Under the pieces are notes generated by a model. It was not told the DNA's origin, did not search any database, and saw only the letters and a program-made list of their open reading frames with translations. From G963663495 sp963663495 (GTDB lineage: Bacteria > Bacteroidota > Rhodothermia > Rhodothermales > Bin80), in the NCBI GenBank assembly GCA_963663495.1, contig OY760427.1:1116001-1180000 (forward strand): DNA of 64,000 nucleotides. The letters are read 5' to 3'. Positions 20,367 through 31,138 of the stretch are shown in pieces. The position numbers and the translations under genes are program-made. Every line of letters starts with the position of its first letter. The first letter of the stretch is position 1.

Positions 20367-21078
20367 GTACCGGTACGCCAGGCTAACTGGCAAGGATATA
20401 GCGGGTGAAAGTCCCGTAATATGAAGCAAGAACCAAGCACATATTTCCGCGAGCCGTGCGCGGTCACTCGTGAGGGTGGACGTGAAGTGTCGGTAGCGGC
20501 GCATATGGCCAGGGATATTGAGCAACGAAAGATGTGTCGTTCGGGTCGCCGAGATTATCGGTGCGGTCGAAGGCAATATGTTCGTCATCGTTATGGTGAG
20601 AGGGCGGACAGGCCCGCGGTGTCTAAGACCCCATGGACGTATGTACATATCCTGCCGGGACCTGGGAGATCTTTTCAACGCCCAGCGCCAAGGGCGGGGT
20701 CGCCGAAGCGTAGGCGAAATGCTGATCGGAGGATGTACGTTGAAGAGAAGTCCGATGCGATGATAGTAGCGATGAAGCTGGCGAACAAAGCATGGAAGAC
20801 CATGGTGGCGGAGTTGGTGGAGCGAAGCGTCGCACCCGAGGGGAAACCGCAGTTCCCGGCATGCACTGGACGCAGAACCAGGATCGTATGCAACATGGCA
20901 CGCACTGGACACAGAGCCAGGTTCGTGTGCCAGGGGAAGGTGCGGTTACGGCAACGGACCGGTTCGCTGGTCTGTTAACGTCATGCGCGGTGGCGCGACC
21001 CAAGGGAAGAGCCGGATGCGTTAGCGCGCACGTCCGGATCTGTGCGGGGCCTCCGGGGAAACCCGGGGGCTACCGCGA
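20367..21078 (+). ncRNA. ORF-less group II intron (domains I-VI)
   Basis: The 5' end (GTACCGGTACGCC, then CTAACTGGCAAGG and GCGGGTGAAAGTCCCGT) is typical of domain I of bacterial group II introns. Near the 3' end a domain V hairpin lies at 21009-21040 (GAGCCGGATGCG, TTAGC loop, GCGCACGTCCGGATC), followed by a domain VI-like hairpin with GGGGAAACCC and a CTACC branch-type segment near 21069-21074. About 710 nt in total with no reverse-transcriptase frame in domain IV, so it would need a maturase supplied elsewhere. The exact 3' splice site is uncertain by a few bases. Relative to the fragment at 19932-19963, two domain V base pairs change on both sides, supporting a functional RNA. Confidence 0.78.
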
Positions 21079-21575
21079 GAACCAGCACGATCCACAGCCA
21101 CAAAAGTATATCCGTATGTGTGTAGTTTCGGCTGCACACCGTCGAAGTCAGGATGAAGGAAAAAGGTCTACTCGGATTTTGAGGGGTGAGAGGCAAGTCT
21201 ATCAAGTTATCGAGAATGGGAGATAATCTTCGTATAGACGCTGGTGGTCCAAATCCCTACCAGGGCCATGAGGCGGATTGTGATAGGATCACGTAACCAC
21301 ACTATTGCTCTGGCTGATGATTGTGGCCCTTGGGTTCCATCGGGCGCCGCGCGTGTACCGGTTTATTAGACCCAGTTGGGTACCGACGAATTGTAAAAAA
21401 GACTCCGCGGGGCAGCCACCGGGACGCGTCTAGGGTACCACGCTTGCGGATAGGGTGCAGGGGCGGTAGTCGTTGCGATACCGCCCCAAATGCTGAGCAT
21501 CCGACAATGGGGCTGGTGCGATTGAAACCAATCCCACAATTCACAAAGTTATAAGAGCAATCTGTGAATGCAACG
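21079..21575. other. Intergenic region between group II intron and terminator
   Basis: About 500 bases with only short unsupported frames. No insertion-sequence end, RNA gene or recognisable protein fragment seen. Confidence 0.35.
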
Positions 21576-21613
21576 AAAAAGGAGGGAGGGCTCCTCAGAA
21601 TTCTTCTCCCTCC
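21576..21613 (-). terminator. Rho-independent terminator of the T9SS/TonB operon
   Basis: On the minus strand GGAGGGAG (from 21613) pairs with CTCCCTCC (ending 21581) and is followed by five T (21580-21576). It lies ~70 bases past the stop of the beta-helix gene. Confidence 0.75.
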
Positions 21614-21683
21614 CCCAAGAATTCCCCACCCGAGTAGGTGCTACGCACCATGATGCCAGAAATGGTTACGGTCTGACGTGCAA

Positions 21684-23489
21684 CTACTGGGTTACCGTCA
21701 TCTGCCGTGAAACGTTGCCGGAGCCGGATTCAAGCTTATAGACGTAATGTCCAGGGGCCAACCCTCGCGCATCGAATTCCACAGAGTGTCTGCCTGGTGT
21801 CTGGTAGGAATCCAGAAGGATCGTTACTAACCGCCCAGACAGGTCATAGACTCCGAGCTTTACATGCTGTCCATCCTGTACCGAAAATTGAAGGGTAGAA
21901 GTGTGATTGAACGGATTCGGATAGTTTGGCAGCAAGGTTACACTACCATTGTCGATCAATTCATCATAGTCTTCGACATCGGTGACTCCCGCGCTACTGA
22001 AATAGCCCAAGTGGTCAAGTGCGCTCCATCCAAGCCCCCAGTTGGTCGCTCCGAAGGCTCCGATAAAGTCGACATCCTCAAAGTACTCGTCGGTGTACGG
22101 TGATCGTTCCGCTGTGAAGGCAGGGCTGTTGGACGCGGGTCTAGGGTCCAACTCCATACTAGGCTCCGTGTCACGCTCAATGCCTCGGAGCATCGGATCC
22201 ACAGCCATATTATTGCTTGCTGCCAGGGCCGCAAGGATTTGGGTGCGGAAGTCTCCATCATGCCGCACCCAGTCTTGTAAGCTGGCTCCAGAGCCGAAAG
22301 ACCACCAGATGTTGTTAGACAAGGTCAGGTCCTCCTCTTCAAATCGTTTGCGGCTGTCCTCGGTTTTCGCTCCTGTATTGTCAACATCTTCAATGTGCAG
22401 TGCGTAGCCGCCCTTGTTGGACTCAAAGTCCGTGAAGATAGAGTTGCGGTAATGACCGCCCGTATTGTCTCGAAACATTAGCATCTCTGCGCGATCGCTC
22501 GCAGGCTTGTTGCCAACTCCGGGGCCCACATACGTGGCGTTATAGACTTCCGGCTCGGCAAATGGCGCGAAGTGCTCATCTCCGCCTGCACCGTCTTGTT
22601 CGGCGGCTGCCCCAGCCTTGTCGGTGCCTTGGAGTACAAACCAAAACTGCCCTTTGCCACGCCAGCCCTGGTCCCAATCGACTGCGTCGTCTGAATTAAA
22701 GGCGGAAATAAAATACTTGAGGTTGGCCGTCCCGCCAAAGAACTCTACGCCGTCATCCCCAGAGGAATACGATTCGATGTATTCCAATACGGTGCCGCTA
22801 CCGACACCACCGAGCGTTAAGCCCTGAATTTCGTTACCATCACTTTCGCCGATATTGATACCGGTATGCCGAATGGACACATAAAGCATTACGCCGGAGG
22901 AGTCCTCATCGTCGTCCCCACCGTATTCCGCCCTGGTATCGCCTTCCGCCACGATCTCGTTCACGCCCTCAATCTCCTTGTAATCTCCAGAGGCGTCTCC
23001 AGGGTTGTTTGTGCGGGCACGGCCTAGGATTACTATGCCACCCCATAGACCGCGACTTTCGTAATTCAGAAAGTCCAGACTAGAAATGTTGTCCTGCACG
23101 GATGTGAAAATGATTGGCTTATCCTTCGTGCCGTTCGCAAAGATCTTTCCACCGCGCGTTATGACGAGTGTGGAGGCGTTGACTCCTGTTCCGTCATTCG
23201 CCTTGATGACGGTACCCTCGGGAATGTGCAGTTCAGCACCGTCCTCCACAAACACAGCGCCATCGAGTACATAGACGTTGTCAGCGCTCCACATAACCTT
23301 GTCTTCAGGACCGATGTCGTCATCGGATACAGTTATCTGGGGTCGGGCCTCTACATCATCCGTTTGAGCAGTGGCCGAGATTGATGAGATTGAAAAGACC
23401 ATCACGGTCAGTACCAATCTTAGGCAAAATGGTGTTGGCTTCGCGTCCGTAATACGGTGCTTGCGAGAATTATCGAAACGATTGATCAC
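21684..23489 (-). CDS. Secreted beta-helix protein with type IX secretion sorting domain
   Basis: A 601-residue protein with an N-terminal signal (hydrophobic stretch ~24-40 ending SATAQ). The middle has short repeated beta-strand turns (GGKIFANGTKDKPIIFTS, RGLWGGIVILGRA, LEYIESYSSGDDGVEFFGG) typical of right-handed parallel beta-helix surface proteins. The last ~80 residues form a T9SS type A sorting domain: LPNYPNPFNHTSTLQF, VYDLSGRLV, LAPGHYVYKL. It is therefore exported by the type IX system to the cell surface. It follows the TonB receptor with 38 bases between and shares its terminator. Such pairs suggest a surface capture or polymer-processing partner; no catalytic motif is evident. 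Confidence 0.85.
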   Translation of the reverse strand: MINRFDNSRKHRITDAKPTPFCLRLVLTVMVFSISSISATAQTDDVEARPQITVSDDDIGPEDKVMWSADNVYVLDGAVFVEDGAELHIPEGTVIKANDGTGVNASTLVITRGGKIFANGTKDKPIIFTSVQDNISSLDFLNYESRGLWGGIVILGRARTNNPGDASGDYKEIEGVNEIVAEGDTRAEYGGDDDEDSSGVMLYVSIRHTGINIGESDGNEIQGLTLGGVGSGTVLEYIESYSSGDDGVEFFGGTANLKYFISAFNSDDAVDWDQGWRGKGQFWFVLQGTDKAGAAAEQDGAGGDEHFAPFAEPEVYNATYVGPGVGNKPASDRAEMLMFRDNTGGHYRNSIFTDFESNKGGYALHIEDVDNTGAKTEDSRKRFEEEDLTLSNNIWWSFGSGASLQDWVRHDGDFRTQILAALAASNNMAVDPMLRGIERDTEPSMELDPRPASNSPAFTAERSPYTDEYFEDVDFIGAFGATNWGLGWSALDHLGYFSSAGVTDVEDYDELIDNGSVTLLPNYPNPFNHTSTLQFSVQDGQHVKLGVYDLSGRLVTILLDSYQTPGRHSVEFDARGLAPGHYVYKLESGSGNVSRQMTVTQ

Positions 23490-23527
23490 GGATCAAGAAT
23501 GGTAGAAGTTGTGAGTAGACGTTTGGG

Positions 23528-26506
23528 TTAGTTGATCAGATAGCTGAGTCCCAGTGAAAAGGTTGTAGACATGGAATACCGGATGTAGTCGTAGTCCCGT
23601 GACTTGAATGTTTGGATCTGGCTGTAGTCGGATCCCAGGATGTTCTTGACAGACGCTTTGATGCGAAAATTGGCGGGTAAGTCTTGGGATAACGTGAAAT
23701 TCAAATCCTGTCTCGATTTCTCAAAGACATCCGGCGTTGCCCCTTCCGTCACAGCGAGGAGGCGGGATCCAAACACGTTGTAGAACAGGCTAGCGGTCGT
23801 CCCTGACCGGAGGTTTTCGTATCCAATGTTCAGGTTGAACAGGTACGGCGACTGGCCCTCCAGTCGGCGCCACGTCAATGCATCGGGATCGGATGCTAGA
23901 ATGATTACAAGTTCCTCGCCTGGAATGTCTACCCGCGATGAAGCAAGAGATAGATTGCCTCCTAAAGACAGGTCTCGCACAATGGATATGCCCGTCCATT
24001 GGTTCAATTGCTTTCTGGCTTCAATCTCCAATCCGTAGACCCGGCCGGTGGGCACATTTTGGTATGACATGAATCGTCCCTCTCCGACTGTGCGGAGAAC
24101 CCGTTCTATAGGCTGGTCCAAGTGCTTGTAGAATCCGCTGATAGCCACGATTTCTCCAGGCCTGGGAAACCACTCCCATCTAAGGTCCAGATTTGTGATC
24201 AGGGTTCGCTCAAGCTGTGGATTCCCTTCTCGTACATCTTCTCCGACAAAGTTGAAGCTCTGAAACGGTGCCAGCTCACGAAACATGGGCCGAGCCAAGG
24301 TTCGGGTGGCGGCAGCCCGCAAGTTCGCATTTTGGCGCAGCGTTACGACCAAATTCAAGGATGGCAGAAGGTCCAGATCATCAAGAGTACCAATCCTGTG
24401 AGCGTCCGATAGACTCTCGTCCTGGCTGACAGTCCGCAGCCACGTTGATTCCAGGCGCGCACCACCGATTAAGCGCAGGCGCCGTAGCACGTGTAGGTCC
24501 ATCATCAAATAGCCAGCCCGAATATTGCGTGACCCGTCGTAGTTGGCGCGTGCAGGGGAATTTTCACGGATATAGAGACCAGCGTTGTATGCCACCAGGT
24601 CTCCAACCCTCAAGGTGTCGAGGACACCGAGGTTAGCCTCGTCGAAATAGGCTAACGGATCACCGCGAAACTGCCTGAAATCAACTTCCCGGCCCTCGGA
24701 GTACTCAAAACGCCGTTGGCGAAATGTGCGGTTTACATCTTCGGCCAAGCCTCCGAATTTCAGCCGGGCCGGTTGTTGGTTCCACAGGCGGAACGGAAAC
24801 GTGATGTCTACGCTCGCACCGGAATTGTCTTCGGACAAATTGCGGAAATATCGCTGGGGAGGAGGGGCATTGCCGCCACCGAGGCTGAATGTGGTATCAA
24901 GCTCACCTCCAATGAGTTGAATGTTCTGGTCAGAGGAAAAGAACCTCAGGTCCGGCTCATCCTGCGTGTTAGTGCTACGCGAGACCTTCCATTCCAGCTG
25001 CAGCTGGCCCAAGGCGTGCGTACCGCGTGTTTGAGCGCTGATAAGTGCACGTTCTTCATAGTCTAGAGCTCGGGTAAAGAAGGTTGCTGTACTACTCTGG
25101 TCTCTAAATCCTGCAAGAAGGGAACCCTCCTGGCGGCCACTCTGCGTCCTCAAGATTGTAACGGCCAATTCGTGACGATCCGCTGGCATATATGCCAGCG
25201 TAGTGGTCGCTCCCCAATTGACTTCGTCACTTCCCCTTACGTTGGCAAAGGATGCCGCTTCAAGCGGATCAGCGCGCGTGATCAGGCCTAGGTCGGGGTT
25301 CGCCCCGAAGAATGTGGTTGAGGTCAGGTTGTCGACGGAATTCACATCGCCACCGGTAAGCTGCCACCGGCTAAACACGCCGTCATCGTAATACGAATAG
25401 GCGCGATTGTAAGTCAGACTTGATGTGAAACCAAGCGGGCGCCCTAGTACGGGGATATTGGCGCCTATAGAGGATGAAAGGTTGTAATTGAGCGGCACAG
25501 ACTCCGTGATAGGAGCCATGGCATTATTGAAGGCCTTGGCGAAGCTGTCCAGTGAGTCGGCCGCAAACTGTCGCATCTCATTGGTCACCCCGCGCCGCAC
25601 ATCCCGCATATCCTGCTCTGTTGGAAGCCTAGAATCGGTGGAACGGACGGCCAAGACTCCGGGGAGTGCTCTCGAACCGTCATCTGTCCCACGCCAATCT
25701 GCCTTACTGCCAGGATAGGAAAGGAAATTATTGATCCAACTGGCCTGGTCGTCGTATGTGGTCGTTGCCGATACCTGCAGGGTAAATCTGTCCGGGAAGG
25801 ACTTGGTCGCGACATCAATCAGACCTCCGCTAAAGTCTCCAGGCTTGTCTGGGGTAAAGGTCTTGAGCGTGACAATATTCTCCAGCAGCGCCGCAGGAAA
25901 AAGGTCTAACTGGAACGCTTTCCTGTCAGGATCTGCGCTGGGCAACGCAGCTCCGTTCAGCAGGGTACTTGCATAGCGATCGCCAAGCCCCCGGATATAC
26001 ACATAGCGCCCGCCCAATACCGAGGCACCGGTAACCTTGGTCATTGCTTCTGCAGCATCACCGGAGCCAGCCCGGCTAATGGCATCGGCACTGATGGCGT
26101 CACTAACAGCTGCAGATCTGAAGCGGTCGCGAAGCAAAGCCGCTTCGGTATTCCGCAACATCCGGGCCTCCACAACTACTTCGTCAACCTGGACTGCTTC
26201 CGGCTGCAGAGCGTAGTCTAGGCGGACTATTGAGTCTTTGGTGACTTGTACATCCTGAATGGTTATGCTGTTATAGCCTACGTAGCTGAATTGGACAGAA
26301 TACGTTCCTACCGGTGCAGTAAAGGCGAACGAGCCATTGATATCGGTTGCATCGCCCACCGTAGTGCCTTGAATGACAACTGTAGCACCGATTAGGGTCT
26401 CGCCAGAAGAGCCGTCGACCAAGACGCCGGTAATGGTTCCGACATCATTATTGGTGAAAGATGGCGGAGCAAGAATCGCCATCATCAGCCCTAAGAATAT
26501 GTTCAT
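23528..26506 (-). CDS. TonB-dependent receptor with carboxypeptidase-like regulatory domain
   Basis: A 992-residue intact outer-membrane receptor. The signal peptide is followed by a CarboxypepD-reg-like domain (ITGVLVDGSSGETLIGATVV, then FSYVGYNS), a plug (~residues 125-240) with AMTKVTGASVLGGRYVYIRG and ALPSADPDRKAFQLDLFP, and a C-terminal beta-barrel whose last strand ends in SYLIN. It is the first gene of a two-gene operon with the T9SS beta-helix protein. The ligand is unknown. It differs from the SusC class: it lacks the SusC plug signature and no SusD is present. Confidence 0.9.
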   Translation of the reverse strand: MNIFLGLMMAILAPPSFTNNDVGTITGVLVDGSSGETLIGATVVIQGTTVGDATDINGSFAFTAPVGTYSVQFSYVGYNSITIQDVQVTKDSIVRLDYALQPEAVQVDEVVVEARMLRNTEAALLRDRFRSAAVSDAISADAISRAGSGDAAEAMTKVTGASVLGGRYVYIRGLGDRYASTLLNGAALPSADPDRKAFQLDLFPAALLENIVTLKTFTPDKPGDFSGGLIDVATKSFPDRFTLQVSATTTYDDQASWINNFLSYPGSKADWRGTDDGSRALPGVLAVRSTDSRLPTEQDMRDVRRGVTNEMRQFAADSLDSFAKAFNNAMAPITESVPLNYNLSSSIGANIPVLGRPLGFTSSLTYNRAYSYYDDGVFSRWQLTGGDVNSVDNLTSTTFFGANPDLGLITRADPLEAASFANVRGSDEVNWGATTTLAYMPADRHELAVTILRTQSGRQEGSLLAGFRDQSSTATFFTRALDYEERALISAQTRGTHALGQLQLEWKVSRSTNTQDEPDLRFFSSDQNIQLIGGELDTTFSLGGGNAPPPQRYFRNLSEDNSGASVDITFPFRLWNQQPARLKFGGLAEDVNRTFRQRRFEYSEGREVDFRQFRGDPLAYFDEANLGVLDTLRVGDLVAYNAGLYIRENSPARANYDGSRNIRAGYLMMDLHVLRRLRLIGGARLESTWLRTVSQDESLSDAHRIGTLDDLDLLPSLNLVVTLRQNANLRAAATRTLARPMFRELAPFQSFNFVGEDVREGNPQLERTLITNLDLRWEWFPRPGEIVAISGFYKHLDQPIERVLRTVGEGRFMSYQNVPTGRVYGLEIEARKQLNQWTGISIVRDLSLGGNLSLASSRVDIPGEELVIILASDPDALTWRRLEGQSPYLFNLNIGYENLRSGTTASLFYNVFGSRLLAVTEGATPDVFEKSRQDLNFTLSQDLPANFRIKASVKNILGSDYSQIQTFKSRDYDYIRYSMSTTFSLGLSYLIN

Positions 26507-26944
26507 TGAGAGTGGTAGTGCAATTGGTTATTGAATACGGCGGCCAAGCTATTTACCAGATGTTAGCGCAGTATTACAGGTGTATTAGTGGAAGATTAAA
26601 TTGGACAACCGCGTGATTTGGTTGCTATAATTCCAGCGTGCGCCATGCGACCCTAGGAAAGAATTTCGATGCTATTGGAGTTGATGCAGGACAGCATGGG
26701 GCCGTGGCGGAGTCATCAATGGCAATGCTGACTTCACGGGGAAAGGCGTCTCGGAGATTCAGCGCTGTGTGATGTTGCGGTCTGCGCGCCGGCCCAGGTA
26801 ATAGCTACGTCCGAGTATAGCGGTGTTGCTGCGTATCGCTTTGCCTCCGAGTGGGGCGGCGGGTAGTTCGGCAGGGTTCGACACGCGATCCCAGAAATGG
26901 GTTACCAAATGCATGTCAAGTAGCTACCCGGCCCGGGCGGACAC
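26507..26944. other. Intergenic region with TonB operon promoter and a 51-codon minus-strand frame
   Basis: The part next to 26506 must hold the promoter of the TonB operon; no convincing -35/-10 pair was fixed. On the minus strand an ATG at ~26912 opens a frame ending at ~26757 (MHLVTHFWDRVSNPAEL, later NTAILGRSYYLGRR). It has ordinary codon texture, but I do not recognise it; it could be the tail of the broken gene to its right. Confidence 0.3.
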
Positions 26945-27400
26945 TTACGTTTGAGCAAGCCCCAGAATCCGAAGTAGCTTCAGCAGGTCCTTATCAAACT
27001 TTGCAGCTCTGTGGAAATCGTCAACTGTAAAGCGCTGCCTTACCTGGCTGGTACGCAATGAACCCTTACCGTATCCAGGCCATAGCGAAATTAGTCGCCG
27101 CATAGAGTCGCGGGGTGCGATCTGGTGTTGTTCACATCCCTTGTGCAGTCGAACTAGCAGACCCTCTAGATTTGGAGTCATTAACACGACATTGAACCCA
27201 TTTTTCTCGCTAGCACATAAGCATCTCGCCCAGCCGCTCGATCTGCTTAGATGCGGTCCGAGTCCAGCAGGATCAAATTTTCGCTTATGCTTCGGCGCAA
27301 GGAGTGTGTATCCAGGCGGCGTACTGCTACTTCAACGACTGACAATGTATCACCGCCATCGGACGATCTCATGTCGAAACGTAGGCGAAAGCCCCGCGGC
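26945..27400 (-). pseudogene. Degraded hypothetical protein with TOPRIM-like ENLILLDSDR motif
   Basis: On the minus strand the sequence reads SVVEVAVRRLDTHSL, then ENLILLDSDR, a stop (TAA), ADRAAGRDAYVLAR, a one-base loss, then NGFNVVLMTPNLEGLLVRLH and a basic helical tail to 26945. The hydrophobic strand ending DSD, followed later by a NLEGLL block, resembles TOPRIM-type domains of RloB/OLD-like or DUF4276-like proteins, but assignment is weak. With a nonsense codon and a frameshift it is a relic. The only continuous frame (27187 to 26945, 80 codons, GTG) is its last part. Confidence 0.4.
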
Positions 27401-27457
27401 TTCGCAAGCTTTCGCAAGAAATCTAACGATTGCGTATTTGTCTGTTAGTTTACCGGC

Positions 27458-28791
27458 ATGTGGGTGCAGCATCAGATACTTACCACGCTTCGCGGCGCAG
27501 AACCGACCTTGCAGCGTATTCTGGAGGTACACGGTGATAAGAGTCGCACCGCGGTCAGTCGCATTGTTTGCGAGCAATACCGCTTTATGGATGCTCGCGG
27601 GCGGCCGCAGTGGGCCGGATGCTTGAAAGCGCTACGTACGCTGGAGGCAGAGAACAAGATTGTACTGCCTGTTTCGCAGCGGACTGGTCGGATTGCCGGG
27701 CCGCGTTTGTTGGAAGCGCCGGTGGAGGCGCCGGTGGATGTACCGGATACGGTGGGTGAGGTCGAAGATCTTGAGGTCGTGCTGGTCTCCGACCGCGATG
27801 CTACCACGATCGGAATACGCTGATAACCAAGGAGCATCCCCGCGGTTTGAAGACCCTTGTGGGGGCCCAGGTGCGATACGTGTTTCAGAGTGCGCACGGG
27901 ATACTGGGCGCCATCGGGTTTTCGGCAGCGGCGTTGTATCTGAAACCTCGGGATACATGGATGGCGTGGAGTGATGAGCAGCGGGATCGGGAGCTGTATC
28001 GTGTGGTGGGGCTGAGTTGCTTCCTGATTCGTCCCACGGTGCAATGCAAGAATCTGGCCAGTCATCTGTTGGGACGGGTACTGCGGCGATTGCCGGACGA
28101 CTTCCGTGCGCGATATGGCTATGCGCCCTTTCTGGTGGAAACATTTGTGGGCCCGGATCAGGAGGGTACGTGTTTCAAGGCGGCAGGCTTCCTTCGTTCG
28201 GGCATGACCATGGGCAGGGGGCGGCATGCCCTCACGCATGAATGCAAGCAAACGCAGAAGAAGATATTCGTTAGGGAGGTTGATGGAGACTGGCGCAAGA
28301 AGCTGGGTGTACCGGAGGTGGAGCTGCATCCGCGGTTGGAAGTGGGTGAGGGGCTTGATGGTGACGGGTGGGCGGAGCAGGAGTTTGGTGGTGCGCCATT
28401 GGGGGATAAGAGGCGCAGTGCTCGTTTGGTAAAGAGTGCAGCAATGTTGGGAGCGTCTATGGGTCGTCCACCGAGTGCAGCACCGAAGCGTGATCCGGCG
28501 GCGGTATCGGGGTATTATCGTTTTCTTGAGAAGGCGGATCGGTATGGGAACAATCCTGAGAGGATATTGGCGCCTCATCGACAGCGTACGATGGAGCGGA
28601 TGCGTACGCAGGACACGGTGTTATGCGTGCAGGATGGTACGGACATCAGCTTCAGTACGCGCCCGGAATGCGAGGGGTTAGAGGTTATAGGACGTAATCA
28701 GACGACAGCGGAGTCCAAGGGGGTGCATTTGCATGCGACCATTGCATTGGGAGGTGACGGAGTGCCCCTGGGAGTGCTACGATGTGCGTAT
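27458..28791 (+). pseudogene. DruA(DUF4338)-IS4 fusion transposase, copy 2, 5' part
   Basis: Same architecture as the gene at 1629-3921: N-terminal region (27458-27810), DruA-like domain (VGAQVRYVFQSAHGILGAIG, NLASHLLGRVLRRLPDDFRA) and Tn5-type DNA-binding block (AEQEFGGAPLGDKRRSARLV). One base is missing near 27810, where copy 1 reads IWNTL and this copy reads ATC GGA ATA. The gene is then cut at 28791 by an IS1634 element flanked by GTAT duplications; it resumes at 31139. The diverged sequence relative to copy 1 points to two separate arrivals rather than a recent duplication. Confidence 0.85.
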
Positions 28792-31134
28792 CCTTACTTC
28801 GCCATTTCGTAGTGCTACTAACCTACGGAATTCTCCCGTGGCCATATTTGGACCGTTTTTTTCAGGAGCAATGGATGGTGAGATTTACCGGATCGGTTGG
28901 AGTTGGTTTAGGGCGGTTTGAGTCCCTTATTGCCTGGTGTTTTGCCGCCTGTTTCGTTGCGATCTACCTCGGATCGTTTCCATCGGACGTAGCTCTGGTG
29001 GCTCCATCTGGAGTACGCTATCTCAACCGTTGTGAAGGGACCATACGTCATGAGTCTGGAGGCTTCTGGCTCACCGGTGCACTCGCTTCCTCCACATGCT
29101 CGGTCACGGTGCGGGTCGCATCCGGATCATACACGTATCCCAGTACCGCAAAGAACTGTACCATACTCGGAGGCAGATCCTGATCCACCTCCGTGATCAG
29201 GTACCGATATTGGTTCTTAACCATCTTGGTCGTAATCCGACGAATCCCGTTCAACCTGTCTCGGATCGTCGCCCAACTATCATGAATCCCGTGTTCCTTG
29301 AGTCTGGTGCGAACCAGATGGGCAGCATGATAAGCCAGTACCGTGATGAACAGATGTCCTTCAATGCGGTCATCTCTGCTGTGGTAGATGGGCCGTAGAC
29401 CGAGGTCCGATTTCATGACTCTGAATGTGCGCTCAATCTCTGTAAGTCGCCAGTAGGTTCGTGCAACCGTTTCCACCGACCATCCGGAATGACTGGTCCG
29501 AAGCACATACCCTCCGCTGGCCTGGGTGCGACGCGCGTGCGAAGCACGCCGGGTCACCGTAACGGATTCTGCATGCTTGGTGCCCTCCTTCTTGCTGACC
29601 TCTACCTCATACAGGTGTGAGACCTTCTTGTACTTTTCCTTCAGACGACCAACCTTTATCGTGACCTTTTCATAGTTCTTCAAGTACCCGGGTTTCGAGC
29701 GTCCCTCATGTAGTGTAGTGAGCGCCTTCACAAACTTCTTGCATTGGGTTTCAAGGATCTGATCCTCCTTCGCCTGCTTAGCCTCACTGTGCACAAACAC
29801 GCGTAGTTCTGCATTATCTTCAACGTCTTTTTCGTCTTCAACATCTTTTTCCTTTTTGGTGATCTTCCAGGCTTTGATCTTGACTCCCCCGGCGGTCGTA
29901 AACTGTTGATCCGGCTTGTTTTCGGGGACTGGAGGGGCTTTGGAACGCTCCACGGTGATCCAGTTCAGTCCCTGTTCTTTCAGGTACTGCAGATTCTGCT
30001 CCGTCGCAATGCCGGAGTCCATAATTACTGTGGGCGTAGCACCGTTTAGTTTCTCAATCGCCTCTTTGAGCGTTGCCGGTTCCCCTGCATTGCCCGGCAG
30101 GATCTGCACATTGCGGGGGAACCCCGAACCATCCAGGGTGAGCGCCAGCGTAACCAACGGACAATCACTGCGCTTCTCCTTGCTGCGCCCATGCGACAAC
30201 AACTTCCCTTTCTTCTTGCCGTGGTAATAGGTATTGGTTAAATCATAAAAGACGATCGTTTCTTCAAACTGCAATACCGCTTTGGTAATGCCAAAGAGTT
30301 TCTCCAGGATCTCATCCATATGCTTATGGATCAGATCAGTGCAACGATAGAGGGTGTTGAGACTCGGGGGTTCCAAATCCAGAAGCTGCAGAACACTGGA
30401 GGTTTTACACAGCCATTTATGTGTTTCTCGTTCACTGCCCGGGTGGAGCATACGTCCGACGATCAGCGCACAGCAGAGCTTGACGTGTTTCTCGCAGAAG
30501 TTGAGCGAACGTAGCAGTACAGCCAGTCCGAGCTGTTCCAAAGTCTGAAGGATCAGTCGTTCTCCGCCGACGGTCCGGGAATCGGGATGGGTTGTTTTCT
30601 CTGGATCAATGAGGTGTTGCTGATGGGATGTGCGATGGATGTCGTAGCCCTTGCTTTCGAGATGTGCAACGATGTCGTCGACCGCATTGAGAAAGGCTTC
30701 ATCATTCTGGAAAGGGAGGCTGGCTTTCCCTTTGAGTCGGGCAGTAACACAGTGGGTCAGCTCCCCCCACAGACTGCGGGGGATGTTGGAAGTTCGGGCC
30801 GAGATTAAGGAGGGTACGGTGTTTGGAGGTACCGTCTTTGCGATAGGATTCGATGAGGGCAAAGCTGTTGCATTTCTTACCGTCTTTACGTTTGTAGGGT
30901 CGGTTTCGGATAAACATGATCGGAGTGTGGAATTGGTACGGGGTAAGGTACCGGGGTGGTTGGGGGGAGGTGCCCGTCCACACCTCTATAGCACCACATT
31001 ACCTTTTCCGAAAAAGTCGGCTAAAAAAGGTTGAAAAACGCCGAATTTAGCCGAAATAGCCCTATTAGGAGGGAAAAACGGGAGAATTGGAGACGGAACT
31101 CAGCGTTTTCCCCTGACTGGATGGCGAAGTTAGG
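28792..31134 (-). mobile_element. IS1634-family insertion sequence, copy 2, inside the DruA-IS4 gene
   Basis: A 2343-bp element with ends CCTTACTTCGCCA (left) and TGGCGAAGTTAGG (right), flanked by a 4-bp target duplication GTAT (28788-28791 and 31135-31138). Removing the element and one GTAT restores an unbroken reading RCAYEKPKGEHAAGTQQW in the host transposase. Confidence 0.95.
29048..30917 (-). pseudogene. IS1634-family transposase, copy 2, frameshifted
   Basis: Same transposase as copy 1. Start ATG at 30917 (MFIRNRPYKRKDGKKCNSF), here with the correct lysine run, but an extra G at about 30787-30788 (GTTGGAAG here, GTTGAAG in copy 1) breaks the frame after LLNLGPNF. The remaining ~580 codons are open to 29048 and can start only at internal codons. 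A small in-frame addition (VEDEKDVED) is the other notable difference from copy 1. Each copy carries one lesion that the other lacks. Confidence 0.88.
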
Positions 31135-31138
31135 GTAT

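Noticed and set aside
20421..20978. 185-codon frame as a group II intron maturase
   Set aside because: It lacks any reverse-transcriptase motif (no YADD) and lies over domain I-III RNA sequence.
31031..31138. Start of a separate transposase gene at 31031
   Set aside because: These codons are IS1634 end sequence and the target duplication; the transposase truly begins at 27458.
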